From contig NZ_CYSB01000036.1 of the NCBI RefSeq assembly GCF_001458255.1, positions 62,001 to 126,000 of the forward strand: 64,000 nucleotides of DNA, written 5' to 3'. Position numbers and translations under genes: made by a program. Each line of letters opens with the position of its first letter. Positions within the stretch are counted from its first letter, which is position 1. The notes below the pieces were generated by a model. The model ran no database searches. It was not told the origin of the DNA and saw only the letters and a list, made by a program, of their open reading frames with translations. This document shows, in pieces, positions 18,102 to 28,577 of this stretch. Source of the DNA: Thalassovita autumnalis (GTDB taxonomy: Bacteria > Pseudomonadota > Alphaproteobacteria > Rhodobacterales > Rhodobacteraceae).

Positions 18102-18344
18102 TTACTGGCCGTCTTCGGCATCCATCTGCTCCAGCATCTTGCGGGCGCGTGGGCAGGCCAGGCGTTCGCGCAGCGGGCTGTCAGGATCGATCTCTTTCTT
18201 GCAGACCAGACATTGATCCGCATCCGAGATTGCATTCAACCCACCGCAGCTGCCCTTGATCCGCTTGCCCATCAGCATGACGCCCAGCGACATGCCGAGC
18301 ATAACCACGCAGAAAAAACCAAAGGTGAACAGGAATGTTTCCAC
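18102..18344 (-). CDS. nqrM: Na+-NQR maturation protein NqrM
   Basis: 80 residues. One N-terminal membrane segment (METFLFTFGFFCVVMLGMSL) is followed by IKGSCGGLNAI and DQCLVCKKE. The three cysteines (in SCGG and CLVC) are those thought to carry iron for the membrane iron site between NqrD and NqrE. NqrM is known to be required for assembly of active Na+-NQR. It follows apbE on the same strand with 15 bases between, and both are next to nqrABCDEF. Confidence 0.93.
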   Translation of the reverse strand: METFLFTFGFFCVVMLGMSLGVMLMGKRIKGSCGGLNAISDADQCLVCKKEIDPDSPLRERLACPRARKMLEQMDAEDGQ

Positions 18345-18359
18345 GGTGTTCGGTCCTGA

Positions 18360-19379
18360 TTAGGCTTGCAACGCGTCGAAACGCGGGCTCGCAGTGGTGA
18401 CGAAGTCGTTGGTGCCGCGTTCAATGAAGAGAACGGCAAGGTTCTGTTCTTTGGCGATTTCCATGCCGCGGTCCTTGCCCAGAACCAGCATCGCAGTGGC
18501 CCAAGCGTCTGCCAGCATGGCGTTTTCTGCCAGCACGGTAGCCGAGGTGGTGCGGTGGGTCACGGGACGGCCGGTTTTGGCGTCCAGAATATGCGAGAAG
18601 CGCTTACCGTCCTGCTCAAAGTAGTTGCGGTAGTCACCCGAGGTGGCCAGACCCATGTTCGACAGACCTACAACCTGCTGCAGCGCGGGCGATGCGGCCA
18701 GCGGGGTCTCAACACCGATGCGCCAGTCCATGCCATCTGGGTTTTTGCCAGCGGTGACGATGTCGCCGCCGACTTCGACCATGTAGTCTTGCAGACCTAG
18801 TGCCGCCAGCGCTTTGCCTGCGGCGTCTACACCGAAGCCTTTGCCGATCGCAGAGAGATACACAGTCGCATCCGCGTTGCGTTTTGCGACTTGATTTCCG
18901 CGAATCTCCAGCACGTTTTTCTGACCGGTCGCGGCTGCGATGCGGGTGATTTCCGCCTCAGCAGGGGCTGCGTTGGTTGCGCCATTGGCCCCAAAGCCCC
19001 ACAGATCGATCAGCGGACCGAGAGTGACGTCAAATTGGCCGTCGCTCAGCGCGTTGATGTCCTGGGCGGCGTTCAAAACCTCGGCCAGCTCAGCCGAAAC
19101 GGTCATCGGCGCGGTGCTGTTCGAAGCGTTCAGGCGCGACACTTCCGAGCCGGAATCCCAGTTGGACATCAGGGTGTTAACACGGGCGAAGGCCATGTTG
19201 ACGGCATCCTGAGCCTGAGCTTCGGTTACGGCGTTTTTGTGGTCAACTGCGGTAATCTTATACGTCGTGCCCATGGTTACACCCGACAGCTCAATCACGC
19301 GCGAGCGCGATTGGCAGGCGGCCAGCGCCAGGGGGAGCCACAGAACGGTACGGCGGGAGAATTTGATGCTTTGGGTCAC
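18360..19379 (-). CDS. apbE: FAD:protein FMN transferase (ApbE)
   Basis: 339 residues from GTG 19379. The N-terminus has FSRRTVLWLPLALAACQS, a twin-Arg-like lipoprotein signal with lipobox LAAC, so it is probably a periplasmic lipoprotein. ApbE signatures follow: GTTYKI, LSDGQFDVTLGPL, YLSAIGKGFGVD, and a C-terminal FSHILDAKTGRPV with the metal-binding Asp and TSATVLAENAMLADAWAT. It attaches FMN from FAD to threonine in NqrB and NqrC. The reading frame is open far upstream (to 20234) antisense to nqrA; the signal peptide fixes the true start. Confidence 0.93.
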   Translation of the reverse strand: MTQSIKFSRRTVLWLPLALAACQSRSRVIELSGVTMGTTYKITAVDHKNAVTEAQAQDAVNMAFARVNTLMSNWDSGSEVSRLNASNSTAPMTVSAELAEVLNAAQDINALSDGQFDVTLGPLIDLWGFGANGATNAAPAEAEITRIAAATGQKNVLEIRGNQVAKRNADATVYLSAIGKGFGVDAAGKALAALGLQDYMVEVGGDIVTAGKNPDGMDWRIGVETPLAASPALQQVVGLSNMGLATSGDYRNYFEQDGKRFSHILDAKTGRPVTHRTTSATVLAENAMLADAWATAMLVLGKDRGMEIAKEQNLAVLFIERGTNDFVTTASPRFDALQA

Positions 19380-19556
19380 GAGGAGACTCTCTTGTTTGCT
19401 GGGCAGACGTATACGCACCCGCGCGGGCAGTGACTTGCGACATATTGACGCAATCTGTGTTTGGCCCGTGTTTACCCCTTTGACATCGACTATCCGGTGC
19501 CCCGAAATGGGCGGCGAACCCCCTCGCGCGCCCGTGTCAGCGAAAGCGTAGTGGAC
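19380..19556. promoter_or_regulatory. Divergent promoter region of apbE and nqrA
   Basis: 177 bases between the two divergent start codons. Two -35-like hexamers on the plus strand, TTGACG (19445-19450) and TTGACA (19480-19485), face nqrA, but no good -10 box is seen for either. No operator-like palindrome stands out. Confidence 0.35.
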
Positions 19557-20900
19557 GTGCAGCAGTTTATACTGAAAAAAGGCCTCGCCCTCCCTGTGAC
19601 CGGAGCACCGGATCAGGGGGATGTTACCCCAATCGATGTGAAGAACGTCGCCGTGCTTGGCGCCGACTACATCGGTCTCAAACCTCGTTTGGCAGTGCAG
19701 GAAGGCGACGTTGTTGCCACTGGCGCGCCAATCTTTGCCCATAAGGACACGCCTGACGTCAAAGTCGTGGCACCGGTGTCTGGTCGGGTGAAGGCGGTCA
19801 ACCGTGGCGCCCGCCGCGCCCTGATCAGCGTTGAGATCGAAGTGGACGCCGATGCGGCCGCGCCGGTGGACTTCTCCGCCGTTGGTGACATCGCAACCGC
19901 AGAGGGGCTGGCTGAACGGCTCTGTGCTGCGGGTCTGTGGACGTCCTTCCGCACCCGGCCCTATTCCAAGGTGCCTGATCCGGCGTCGCGTCCGGCTGCC
20001 CTTTATGTGACGGCAATGGATTCGGAACCGCTGGCGGGGGATGCTGCCAAGATCATCGCGCTGGCACCGGATGCGTTCCGCAAAGGTCTGGAGGCGATCG
20101 CGGGTCTGAGCGAAGGCAAAACCTACCTCTGTCAGGAAATCGGGGCCGATGTGCCCGGTGGTGATCTGAACGGGGTTGAGGCCGTTGGCTTTTCTGGGCC
20201 GCACCCGGCGGGACTTGCAGGTACACACATGCACTTCCTTGAGCCGCCGACTGCTGCAAAAACCGTTTGGACCATTGGCTATCAGGATGTGATTGCCATC
20301 GGCCGCCTGCTGGAAACCGGCACCTATGACGCGACCCGCGTTGTGGCGCTGACCGGCCCGCTGATGAAACAGCCCCGTCTGGTGCAGACCGTTGCCGGTG
20401 CATCCATGGTTGAGCTGCTGGCCGAGGATCTGGAAACCGACGTGCCCGTGCGCATGATTTCGGGGTCGATCCTGTCAGGCCGCGCCGGCGAAGGCCCCAG
20501 CGCCTATCTGGGCCGCTATGCGCGCCAGATCACCCTGATCGAAGAAGACCAGAAACAGATCCCGATGGGTTGGATCCGCCCGATGGCGTCGAAATACGCG
20601 GTGCAGCCGGTTCTGGGCTCTGCCTTCTCGAAGAAGCTTTACGCTTTGACCTCTAACCTGAACGGTGGCCGCCGCGCCATGGTGCCGCTGGGCACCTTCG
20701 AAGAGCTGATGCCGCAGGACTTCCTGCCAACGCAGCTGGTGCGCTCCATGCTGATCATGGACACCGACCAGGCACAGGCCCTCGGGGCCCTGGAACTCGA
20801 CGAAGAGGATCTGGGTCTCATTGGGTTTGCCTGTCCCGCGAAATATGAATACGGCGATGCGCTCCGCGATTGCCTCACCAAGATCGAGAAGGAGGGCTAA
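19557..20900 (+). CDS. nqrA: Na+-translocating NADH:quinone reductase subunit A
   Basis: About 447 residues from GTG 19557 (VQQFILKKGLALPV); GTG 19551 is an equally possible start and neither has a strong ribosome binding site. Length matches NqrA (~446). Family features are the N-terminal lipoyl-like hammerhead region (VGADYIGLKP, VVAPVSGRVKAVNRGARR) and the C-terminal EDLGLIGFACPAKYEYG. Peripheral cytoplasmic subunit near the quinone site of the complex. First of six co-directional genes with very short spacing. Confidence 0.95.
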   Translation: MQQFILKKGLALPVTGAPDQGDVTPIDVKNVAVLGADYIGLKPRLAVQEGDVVATGAPIFAHKDTPDVKVVAPVSGRVKAVNRGARRALISVEIEVDADAAAPVDFSAVGDIATAEGLAERLCAAGLWTSFRTRPYSKVPDPASRPAALYVTAMDSEPLAGDAAKIIALAPDAFRKGLEAIAGLSEGKTYLCQEIGADVPGGDLNGVEAVGFSGPHPAGLAGTHMHFLEPPTAAKTVWTIGYQDVIAIGRLLETGTYDATRVVALTGPLMKQPRLVQTVAGASMVELLAEDLETDVPVRMISGSILSGRAGEGPSAYLGRYARQITLIEEDQKQIPMGWIRPMASKYAVQPVLGSAFSKKLYALTSNLNGGRRAMVPLGTFEELMPQDFLPTQLVRSMLIMDTDQAQALGALELDEEDLGLIGFACPAKYEYGDALRDCLTKIEKEG

Positions 20901-20903
20901 CGC

Positions 20904-22103
20904 TTGGGCGTCCGTAGTTTCTTTGATCGCATCGAGCCCCATTTCGTAAAGGGTGGCCGCTATGAGCGGTACTTCCCCATGTACGAGATGGTCGAGAGCT
21001 TTCTTTTCACCCCGAAAACTGTCACCACCGCTGCCCCGCATGCGCGCTCCTACGTCGATATGAAGCGGATCATGACCTATGTGGTCATCGCGACGATCCC
21101 TTGTATCCTGATGGGCCTTTACAATGTGGGTCTGCAGGCCAACACGGCGCTGGCTGATTTCCCGGCCACCGGCTGGCGTGCAGCCATCATCGAGTTTTTC
21201 GGCATCGGCTTTAACCCGCAGAACCCGCTGGCAAACTTCATGCACGGGTTGCTGTACTTCCTGCCGATCTACATCACCACGCTGGTTGTGGGCGGTATCT
21301 GGGAAGTGCTGTTCGCCACCGTGCGTCGTCACGAAGTGAACGAAGGTTTCCTGGTTTCTTCGATGCTTTATGCATTGATCTTGCCGGCCTCGACCCCGTT
21401 GTGGCAGGTGGCTCTGGGCATTTCCTTCGGTGTTGTCATCGGCAAAGAAGTCTTTGGCGGTACTGGCAAAAACTTCTTGAACCCGGCGCTGACCGGTCGT
21501 GCATTCCTGTACTTTGCCTATCCGGCGCAGATGTCGGGTGATGCGATCTGGGTGCCTGTGGATGGCTTCACCGGTGCAACCGCGCTGGCCGTGACCGCCT
21601 CGGACGGTGTTCAGGCACTGGCCGCACAGGGCATGAGCTGGTCGTCGTCCTTCATCGGCACCATTCCGGGCTCGATCGGGGAAACCTCAACGCTGGCCTG
21701 TCTGATCGGTCTGGCCTTCCTGCTGATCACCAAGATCGCCAACTACCGTCTGGTGCTGGGCTGTCTGGCAGGGATGATCGGCTTCTCCTATCTGCTGAAC
21801 GTCATCGGTTCGGACAGCAACCCGATGTTCGCGATGCCGTGGTACTGGCATCTGGTCATCGGCGGCTACGCCTTTGGTCTGGTCTTCATGGTGACGGAGC
21901 CGGTATCGGCCAGTCACACCAACATGGGCCGCTATATCTACGGTGCGCTGATCGGTGTCATGGTTGTGATGATCCGTGTGATCAACCCGGCCTTCCCCGA
22001 AGGTATGATGCTGGCGATCCTGTTCGGCAACGTCTTCGCACCGCTGATCGACCACTTCGTCGTACAGGCCAACATCAAGCGGAGGGCCCGTCGCAATGTC
22101 TGA
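20904..22103 (+). CDS. nqrB: Na+-NQR subunit B, FMN-carrying membrane subunit
   Basis: 399 residues starting at TTG 20904, eight bases after GGAGGG. About ten membrane segments. The covalent FMN site is DGFTGATAL with the acceptor threonine at about residue 226. The N-terminal cytoplasmic stretch (EPHFVKGGRYERYFPMYE) and GKEVFGGTGKNFLNPALTGRAF are typical. NqrB also binds riboflavin and forms part of the Na+ path in the characterised enzyme. It overlaps nqrC by eight bases. Confidence 0.96.
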   Translation: MGVRSFFDRIEPHFVKGGRYERYFPMYEMVESFLFTPKTVTTAAPHARSYVDMKRIMTYVVIATIPCILMGLYNVGLQANTALADFPATGWRAAIIEFFGIGFNPQNPLANFMHGLLYFLPIYITTLVVGGIWEVLFATVRRHEVNEGFLVSSMLYALILPASTPLWQVALGISFGVVIGKEVFGGTGKNFLNPALTGRAFLYFAYPAQMSGDAIWVPVDGFTGATALAVTASDGVQALAAQGMSWSSSFIGTIPGSIGETSTLACLIGLAFLLITKIANYRLVLGCLAGMIGFSYLLNVIGSDSNPMFAMPWYWHLVIGGYAFGLVFMVTEPVSASHTNMGRYIYGALIGVMVVMIRVINPAFPEGMMLAILFGNVFAPLIDHFVVQANIKRRARRNV

Positions 22104-22916
22104 GGATCAGAACGTGCAAAACACCGCCCCGAAAGGCGCTATCGGCCGTTTCCTGGCAATGCCCGCGGATTCGCTGCCCAAGACGCTGTTTGTTGCCGTT
22201 ACCCTGTGTTTGATCGCCTCGATGATCGTGTCGGCCGTGGCTGTTGCGCTGCGCCCGATGCAAGAGGTCAACAAGCTGAAGGACAAGCAGGTCAACATTC
22301 TGCAGGTTGCAGGCGTCTATGATCCAAACGTCGACGTGGTTGAGGCTTTTGCCGCCTTCGAACCGCATGTGCTGGAACTGGAAACCGGTGAGTTCACCGA
22401 TCAGTTTGACGCCAAGACCTTTGACGACCGCGCCGCTGCGGATGATCCGGCAACCTCGGTTGCACTGACCGACGATCCCGCAGGTATCGCTCGCAAGTCG
22501 AAGTTCGTGACCGTCTATCTGCTGCGTGACGATGCAGGCGCCATCGACAAGGTGATCCTGCCGATCCACGGCTACGGTCTGTGGTCGACGCTTTACGGTT
22601 TCATCGCGCTGGAAGAGAACGGCAACGACATCTACGGTCTGCAGTTCTACAGCCACGCCGAGACCCCCGGTCTGGGCGCCGAGGTCGACAACCCCCGTTG
22701 GAAAGCGCTGTGGCGTGACAAGAAACTGGCCGATGAAGATGGCCTTTTGCAGATCACCGTCGCCAAAGCTGCCCCGGCAGCAGGTGCTGAGTTCCACGTA
22801 GATGCGCTGGCAGGGGCCACCCTGACATCGCGCGGCGTCGACAACCTGGTGAAATTCTGGATGGGCGAAGCCGGCTTTGCTCCGTTCCTGACCAACCTCA
22901 AAGCAGGAGAAATCTG

Positions 22917-22917
<1 letters not shown>
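22096..22917 (+). CDS. nqrC: Na+-NQR subunit C, periplasmic FMN subunit
   Basis: 273 residues: a cytoplasmic N-terminus, one membrane segment (~30-52) and a periplasmic FMN-binding domain. The flavinylation motif reads [12 protein letters not shown] with acceptor Thr ~242; the first position of the usual S/T-G-A-T is alanine here. [16 protein letters not shown] is also typical of NqrC/RnfG. ApbE encoded next door is the expected flavin transferase. Last base of the stop overlaps the nqrD start (TGATG). Confidence 0.96.
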
Positions 22918-23569
<652 letters not shown>

Positions 23570-23570
<1 letters not shown>

Positions 23571-24178
23571 TGGAAGGTCTGCTTTCCCTCGCCGTCAAGG
23601 CCATCTTCGTTGAAAACCTTGCCCTGGCCTTCTTCCTGGGCATGTGTACCTTCATCGCGGTGTCCAAAAAGATCTCGACGGCGATTGGCCTTGGGATCTC
23701 GGTGATGATCGTGCAATCGATCACCGTCCCCGCAAACAACCTGATCCTGACCTATCTGCTGGCTCCGGGTGCGCTGGCTTGGGCTGGTTTCCCTGATGTT
23801 GATCTGACCTTCCTGGGGCTGATTTCCTACATCGGTGTGATCGCCGCGCTGGTGCAGATCCTGGAGATGGTCCTCGATAAGTATTTCCCGCCGCTCTACA
23901 ACGCGCTGGGTGTGTTCCTGCCGCTGATCACGGTGAACTGCGCGATCCTGGGTGGCTCGCTGTTCATGGTGGAACGTGGCTATGACCTGGCCGAATCGGT
24001 CACCTATGGTGTCTCCTCTGGCTTTGGCTGGGCATTGGCAATCACCGCAATGGCCGGTGTGCGCGAGAAGCTGAAATACTCGGATATCCCCGACGGGCTG
24101 CAAGGCATCGGGATCACCTTTATCACTGCCGGCCTCATGGCCCTGGCCTTCATGTCGTTCAGCGGCGTGAAACTCTGA
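23570..24178 (+). CDS. nqrE: Na+-NQR subunit E
   Basis: 202 residues, six membrane segments, inverted-topology homologue of NqrD. Cys26 ([14 protein letters not shown]) and Cys124 ([10 protein letters not shown]) are the partner cysteines of the intramembrane iron site. Starts within the nqrD stop (TGATG). The EFFMN-free architecture is as in other NqrE proteins. Confidence 0.96.
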
Positions 24179-24191
24179 TAGGAGATCTGGC

Positions 24192-25415
24192 ATGGCAACC
24201 TTTGGACTTGGAATCCTCCTGTTCACGCTGATCGTTTTGGCTCTGGTGATCGTCATTATGGCGGCCCGTTCCAAACTGGTTTCGACCGGCGATGTTCAGA
24301 TCACCATCAACGGTGAGAAAACCGTATCGGTTCCTGCGGGCGGCAAGCTGCTGCAGACGCTGGCCGATCAGAAACTCTTCGTGCCCTCCGCCTGTGGTGG
24401 CGGTGGCACCTGTGCGCAGTGTCGTGTGCGCGTGCATTCGGGCGGCGGGTCGATCCTGCCGACCGAAGAAAGCCACATCACCAAGCGTGAAGCCGCCTGT
24501 GGCGACCGCCTGTCCTGTCAGGTGGCCGTGAAGCAGGATATGGACATCGAAGTGCCCGAAGAAGTGTTCGGCGTGAAGAAGTGGGAATGCACCGTGCGTT
24601 CCAACGACAACGTGGCGACCTTCATTAAAAACCTGGTGCTGGAACTGCCCGAGGGTGAGGATGTGAACTTCCGCGCAGGTGGCTACATCCAGATCGAAGC
24701 CCCGGCGCATAAACTGTCCTACAAAGAGTTCGACATTGGTGAAGAATACCATGAGGACTGGGATAAGTTTAACCTGTGGCAGTATGAATCCACTGTGACC
24801 GAGCCGATTGAGCGCGCCTATTCGATGGCGAACTACCCTGATGAAAAGGGTCTGATCATGCTCAACGTGCGGGTGGCGTCGCCGCCTCCGGGTTCGCAGG
24901 GTATTCCGCCCGGTCAGATGTCGTCTTACATCTTCAACCTCAAACCCGGTGATAAGGTCACCATTTCGGGTCCGTTTGGTGAGTTCTTCGCCCGCGACAC
25001 CCAGAAAGAAATGGTCTTCATCGGCGGTGGTGCCGGTATGGCGCCGATGCGCAGCCACATCTTTGACCAGCTGAAGCGTCTTGAGAACCGCGATCGCAAG
25101 ATCACCTTCTGGTACGGCGCGCGGTCGAAGAAAGAGATGTTCTTTGTCGAAGACTTCGACACGCTGGCGGCTGAGTTTGACAATTTCGATTGGCACGTCG
25201 CCCTGTCCGACGCCCTGCCTGAGGATGAGTGGAAAGGCTACACCGGCTTCATCCACAACGTTCTGTTCGAAGAATACCTGAAGAACCACCCCGCGCCTGA
25301 GGACTGCGAGTTCTACATGTGTGGTCCGCCGATCATGAACCAGTCGGTGATCAACATGCTCCTCGATCTGGGTGTGGACCGCGAAGACATTATGCTCGAC
25401 GACTTTGGTGGTTGA
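24192..25415 (+). CDS. nqrF: Na+-NQR subunit F, NADH dehydrogenase subunit with 2Fe-2S and FAD
   Basis: 407 residues. One N-terminal membrane helix (~4-24), then a ferredoxin domain with cysteines 68, 74, 77 and 109 ([18 protein letters not shown]), then FAD- and NAD-binding ferredoxin-reductase domains ([10 protein letters not shown] for [16 protein letters not shown] and [11 protein letters not shown] for NADH). It is the electron entry point of the complex. AGGAGAT precedes the start. It is the last gene of the operon, followed by a strong terminator. Confidence 0.96.
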   Translation: MATFGLGILLFTLIVLALVIVIMAARSKLVSTGDVQITINGEKTVSVPAGGKLLQTLADQKLFVPSACGGGGTCAQCRVRVHSGGGSILPTEESHITKREAACGDRLSCQVAVKQDMDIEVPEEVFGVKKWECTVRSNDNVATFIKNLVLELPEGEDVNFRAGGYIQIEAPAHKLSYKEFDIGEEYHEDWDKFNLWQYESTVTEPIERAYSMANYPDEKGLIMLNVRVASPPPGSQGIPPGQMSSYIFNLKPGDKVTISGPFGEFFARDTQKEMVFIGGGAGMAPMRSHIFDQLKRLENRDRKITFWYGARSKKEMFFVEDFDTLAAEFDNFDWHVALSDALPEDEWKGYTGFIHNVLFEEYLKNHPAPEDCEFYMCGPPIMNQSVINMLLDLGVDREDIMLDDFGG

Positions 25416-25429
25416 TCAGAGCTGAAACA

Positions 25430-25459
25430 AAAAGCGCCGCAGGAGACTGCGGCGCTTTT
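25430..25459 (+). terminator. Terminator of the nqr operon
   Basis: Perfect 12-base stem AAAAGCGCCGCA / TGCGGCGCTTTT with a six-base loop, followed by CTTTTG. Placed 14 bases after nqrF. It may also serve the convergent gene ending at 25483. Confidence 0.9.
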
Positions 25460-25482
25460 CTTTTGTCTGTTGCCCCGCCGCC

Positions 25483-27927
25483 TTACTGGCGGACCCGTTC
25501 GGATTTTGGATCATAAAACGGTTTCAGGGAGGCCTCGGCCACGAACCGTTCGCCGGCGATTTCAATCTCGTAAGACGAGGCCAGCAGCTCAGCCGCAGTT
25601 TCGCCTTCACAGGGCACATAGCCCATGCTCATCGCCGCGCCGAGGTGATGGCCGTAGCTGCCAGAGGTGATGTAGCCCACCACCTGACCGTCGCGCAGGA
25701 TCGGTTCCGCGTGATAGAGCAGGGGGGCAGGATCGCGCAGCTTGAATTGCACCAGACGTTTGCTCAAGCCCGCCTCACGTTTGCGCAGAACAGCGTCGCG
25801 GCCAATGAAATCCACCTTGTCGGTCTTCACCGCAAAGCCAAGGCCTGCCTCCAGCACATGATCTTCGCAGGTGATGTCATGTCCGAAGTGGCGGAAGCCT
25901 TTTTCCATCCGGCAGCTGTCCATCACATGCAGACCGCAGAGACGCCCGCCCATCTCAACCCGGGCGGTGTTCAGTGCGTCAAAGACATGCAGCGCCATAT
26001 CGGTGCTGACATAGACCTCCCAGCCCAGCTCGCCCACGTAAGACACCCGGTGCACCCGCGCCAGCGCCATGCCGATCTCAACCTGCTGGGCGGTGCCAAA
26101 GGGGTTGTTGGCATTGCTGAAATCGTTTGGGGACACTCGCTGCATCAGGTCCCGCGCTTTGGGGCCCATGACCGCGATGACGGTTTCGGCGGCGGTCATA
26201 TCCGTGATCACCGCGCGTGCGTCGCGCAGATGGCGGCGCATCCATGTTTCATCGGCCAGACGGGTCAGGGCAGGGGTGACCACCAGATAGGCTGTTTCTG
26301 ACAGCCGGGTCACGGTCACATCGGCCTCAATCCCGCCGCCTGCGTTCAGGAATTGGGTATAGACGATCCGGCCAGGTGCAACGTCCATCTCCGCGCCGCA
26401 GATGTGGTTCAGGAAGGCGCAGGCCTCGGGCCCTTCGACCCGCAGCTTGCCGAAGGATGACATATCATAAAGGCCGACGTTTTCACGGATTGCACGATGT
26501 TCCTGTGCGGCGTTTTCGAACCAGTTCTGCCGTTTCCAGCTGTAGCGGTAATCGGCGGTTTGGCCGGGGTTGGCGAACCAATTCGCGCGCTCCCAGCCAG
26601 CCAGTTCACCAAACACAGCGCCTTCATCCGCCAATCGATCATGCAGCACAGACCGGCGCACCCCGCGCGCTGTGGCTTTCTGGCGGAACGGGTAGTGATC
26701 GGCGTAAAGTAGACCCAGGCTTTCCTTCGCGCGTTCCACCAGATAGTGGCGATTGCCCTGAAACGGATGCATCCGCGCAATGTCGACATCGCCCAGATCA
26801 AATGGCTTTTCACCGCTGTCCATCCATTCGGCCAGCGCCATGCCTGCGCCACCGGCCGACTGGATCCCGATCGAATTGAACCCGGCGGCGACCCAGACAT
26901 TGTCCATCTCAGGCGCCTGACCCAGGTGGTAGGCATCATCCGGTGTGAAGCTTTCGGGACCGTTGAAGAAGGTGTGAATGCCAGTCTGCGCCAGCACCGG
27001 CATGCGGTTCACCGCCTTTTCAAGGATCGGCTCAAAGTGGTCGAAATCCTCGGGCAGCTGATCAAACTCAAAATCCTTGGGGATGCCACCCATCCCCCAG
27101 GGTTTGGCATTGGGTTCAAAGGCCCCGATCAGCAGCTTGCCGGCATCCTCTTTGTAATAGGCGCATTCGTCGGTCACCCGCAGGACCGGCAATTGGCCCA
27201 GATCGGGGATCGTTTCGGTCACGATGTAAAAATGTTCACAGGCCTGCAGCGGTACGTTGCTGCCCAGCATACGGCCCAGCTGGTGGCCCCACATGCCAGC
27301 GCAGTTCACCACGTGGTCACAAGTGATGCTGCCGCTTTCCTCCCCGCGCTGCCAATGCACCGCCTCAACCCGGCGGCCGTTGCGGGTCACATCGGTGACC
27401 TCTGTCTGTTCAAAGATCTGCACGCCCTTCTGCCGCGCCCCTTTGGCCATCGCCAGCGCGATGTTGGAGGGATCGCCCTGTCCATCGCTGGCCAGATAGA
27501 CACCGCCCAGCATGTCCGATGTGTTAAGGTGCGGATAGCGCGCCTTGATGTCCGACGTACTGATCGGCTCAGCCTCTACCCCAAAGGCCCGCGCCATGGA
27601 GGCCTGGCGCAACAACTCCTCATGCCGGTCAGCCGTCAGCGCGGTGGAGATGGATCCGGTGCGCCGGAACCCGGTCTGCAGCCCGGTTTCCTGTTCCAGC
27701 GCCTGATACAGCTCCGCCGAATAAGCGGCGAGCCGGGTCATGTTCTGGCTCGCCCGCAGCTGACCGATCAGCCCGGCGGCATGCCATGTGGTGCCAGAGG
27801 TCAGCTGTTTGCGTTCCAGCAGCACCACATCACGCCAGCCTTTCTGCGCCAGATGATAGGCAAGGGAACAGCCAATAACGCCACCGCCAATAATCACAGC
27901 GCGGGCGTGGGTGGGAAGGTTGGGCAT
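25483..27927 (-). CDS. Dimethylglycine/sarcosine-dehydrogenase-like FAD protein with aminomethyltransferase domain
   Basis: 814 residues. An N-terminal FAD/DAO domain (~1-380) has IIGGGVIGCSLAYHLA and TTWHAAGLIGQLRAS; the His in WHAAG is the covalent FAD attachment residue in this family. An FAO_M linker follows, and a C-terminal glycine-cleavage-T-like folate domain (~430-800) has SYVGELGWEVYVS. Such enzymes demethylate N-methylated glycines to give 5,10-methylene-tetrahydrofolate. The start at 27927 is preceded by AAGGATC; upstream codons to 27987 are not credible. It follows the XRE-cupin regulator on the same strand by 23 bases. Dimethylglycine, sarcosine or a related methylamine could be the substrate. 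Confidence 0.88.
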   Translation of the reverse strand: MPNLPTHARAVIIGGGVIGCSLAYHLAQKGWRDVVLLERKQLTSGTTWHAAGLIGQLRASQNMTRLAAYSAELYQALEQETGLQTGFRRTGSISTALTADRHEELLRQASMARAFGVEAEPISTSDIKARYPHLNTSDMLGGVYLASDGQGDPSNIALAMAKGARQKGVQIFEQTEVTDVTRNGRRVEAVHWQRGEESGSITCDHVVNCAGMWGHQLGRMLGSNVPLQACEHFYIVTETIPDLGQLPVLRVTDECAYYKEDAGKLLIGAFEPNAKPWGMGGIPKDFEFDQLPEDFDHFEPILEKAVNRMPVLAQTGIHTFFNGPESFTPDDAYHLGQAPEMDNVWVAAGFNSIGIQSAGGAGMALAEWMDSGEKPFDLGDVDIARMHPFQGNRHYLVERAKESLGLLYADHYPFRQKATARGVRRSVLHDRLADEGAVFGELAGWERANWFANPGQTADYRYSWKRQNWFENAAQEHRAIRENVGLYDMSSFGKLRVEGPEACAFLNHICGAEMDVAPGRIVYTQFLNAGGGIEADVTVTRLSETAYLVVTPALTRLADETWMRRHLRDARAVITDMTAAETVIAVMGPKARDLMQRVSPNDFSNANNPFGTAQQVEIGMALARVHRVSYVGELGWEVYVSTDMALHVFDALNTARVEMGGRLCGLHVMDSCRMEKGFRHFGHDITCEDHVLEAGLGFAVKTDKVDFIGRDAVLRKREAGLSKRLVQFKLRDPAPLLYHAEPILRDGQVVGYITSGSYGHHLGAAMSMGYVPCEGETAAELLASSYEIEIAGERFVAEASLKPFYDPKSERVRQ

Positions 27928-27950
27928 CAGGTGATCCTTTCGGGAGTGGC

Positions 27951-28508
27951 TCAGTAAACCGGCGGTGCAACGATCCAGACGGCGCACGCGGGCTGGTCAT
28001 AGGGGTTGGCCCAGCGGTAGCTGTGACCCCGCAGGCGAAAACTGTCGCCCGCCTGAATGGTGAAGGGCTGCTCATCGATCCAGATATCCAACGTGCCGGA
28101 GATCAGATAGATCACCTCCTGCGTGCCGCGCCGCTGCTGCGCGCTGCGCTGGCTGCCGGGGGCAAAGGTGGAATGGATCACCTCAAAGTCATCGGTCAGA
28201 TCGGGCGATAGCAGCATTTCCTGCAGACCATCCTCGGCACCGCCCACCACGCGGCGATTGTCAGAGCGCACGATCAGCCCACGCTCAGCCTCATCGGCGG
28301 GGGCGGTGCCGAAAAACAACGACAGGGGGGCGTCCAGCGCTTTGGCAATCAGCTGCAGATCCTCCACCCGCGGGGTGGAAATGTCGCGTTCGATCTGGCT
28401 GAGCCAGCCTACAGAACGGTCCAGCCGCTGAGCCAGATCCGTCAGGGTGACACCGCGTGATTTGCGCAATGCGCGCAGATCCGCGCCTAGGGTGGTGCTG
28501 TTGGACAT
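27951..28508 (-). CDS. XRE-family regulator with C-terminal cupin domain
   Basis: 185 residues. The helix-turn-helix spans ~8-62 (LRKSRGVTLTDLAQRLD, GWLSQIERDISTP), followed by a single-cupin sensor domain (~110-180) with QAGDSFRLRGHSYRWANP. This architecture is common for regulators of polyamine and amino-acid catabolism (PuuR-like). It is transcribed together with the dehydrogenase downstream, which is its likely target. Upstream DNA carries repeated TGAAA/TTTCA elements that could be its sites. Confidence 0.9.
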   Translation of the reverse strand: MSNSTTLGADLRALRKSRGVTLTDLAQRLDRSVGWLSQIERDISTPRVEDLQLIAKALDAPLSLFFGTAPADEAERGLIVRSDNRRVVGGAEDGLQEMLLSPDLTDDFEVIHSTFAPGSQRSAQQRRGTQEVIYLISGTLDIWIDEQPFTIQAGDSFRLRGHSYRWANPYDQPACAVWIVAPPVY

Positions 28509-28516
28509 TGGGGCCT

Positions 28517-28577
28517 CATGAAATTGTGGGTGAAATTTTCATGGATTCGGTGAAAAAATCAATCTATTTTTCATGAA
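28517..28577. promoter_or_regulatory. Cluster of TGAAA/TTTCA inverted repeats upstream of the XRE-cupin gene
   Basis: An AT-rich stretch holds TGAAATTTTCA (28531-28541, near palindrome) and the inverted pair TGAAAAA (28551-28557) / TTTTTCA (28567-28573). CATGAAATT (28517-28525) lies in opposite orientation to AAATTTTCATG (28533-28543). It lies just before the regulator's start, so autoregulation is likely. Confidence 0.45.

Noticed and set aside
19380-20234. N-terminal extension of the apbE frame (624-residue version)
   Set aside because: The extension is antisense to nqrA, and the lipoprotein signal peptide shows apbE starting at 19379.
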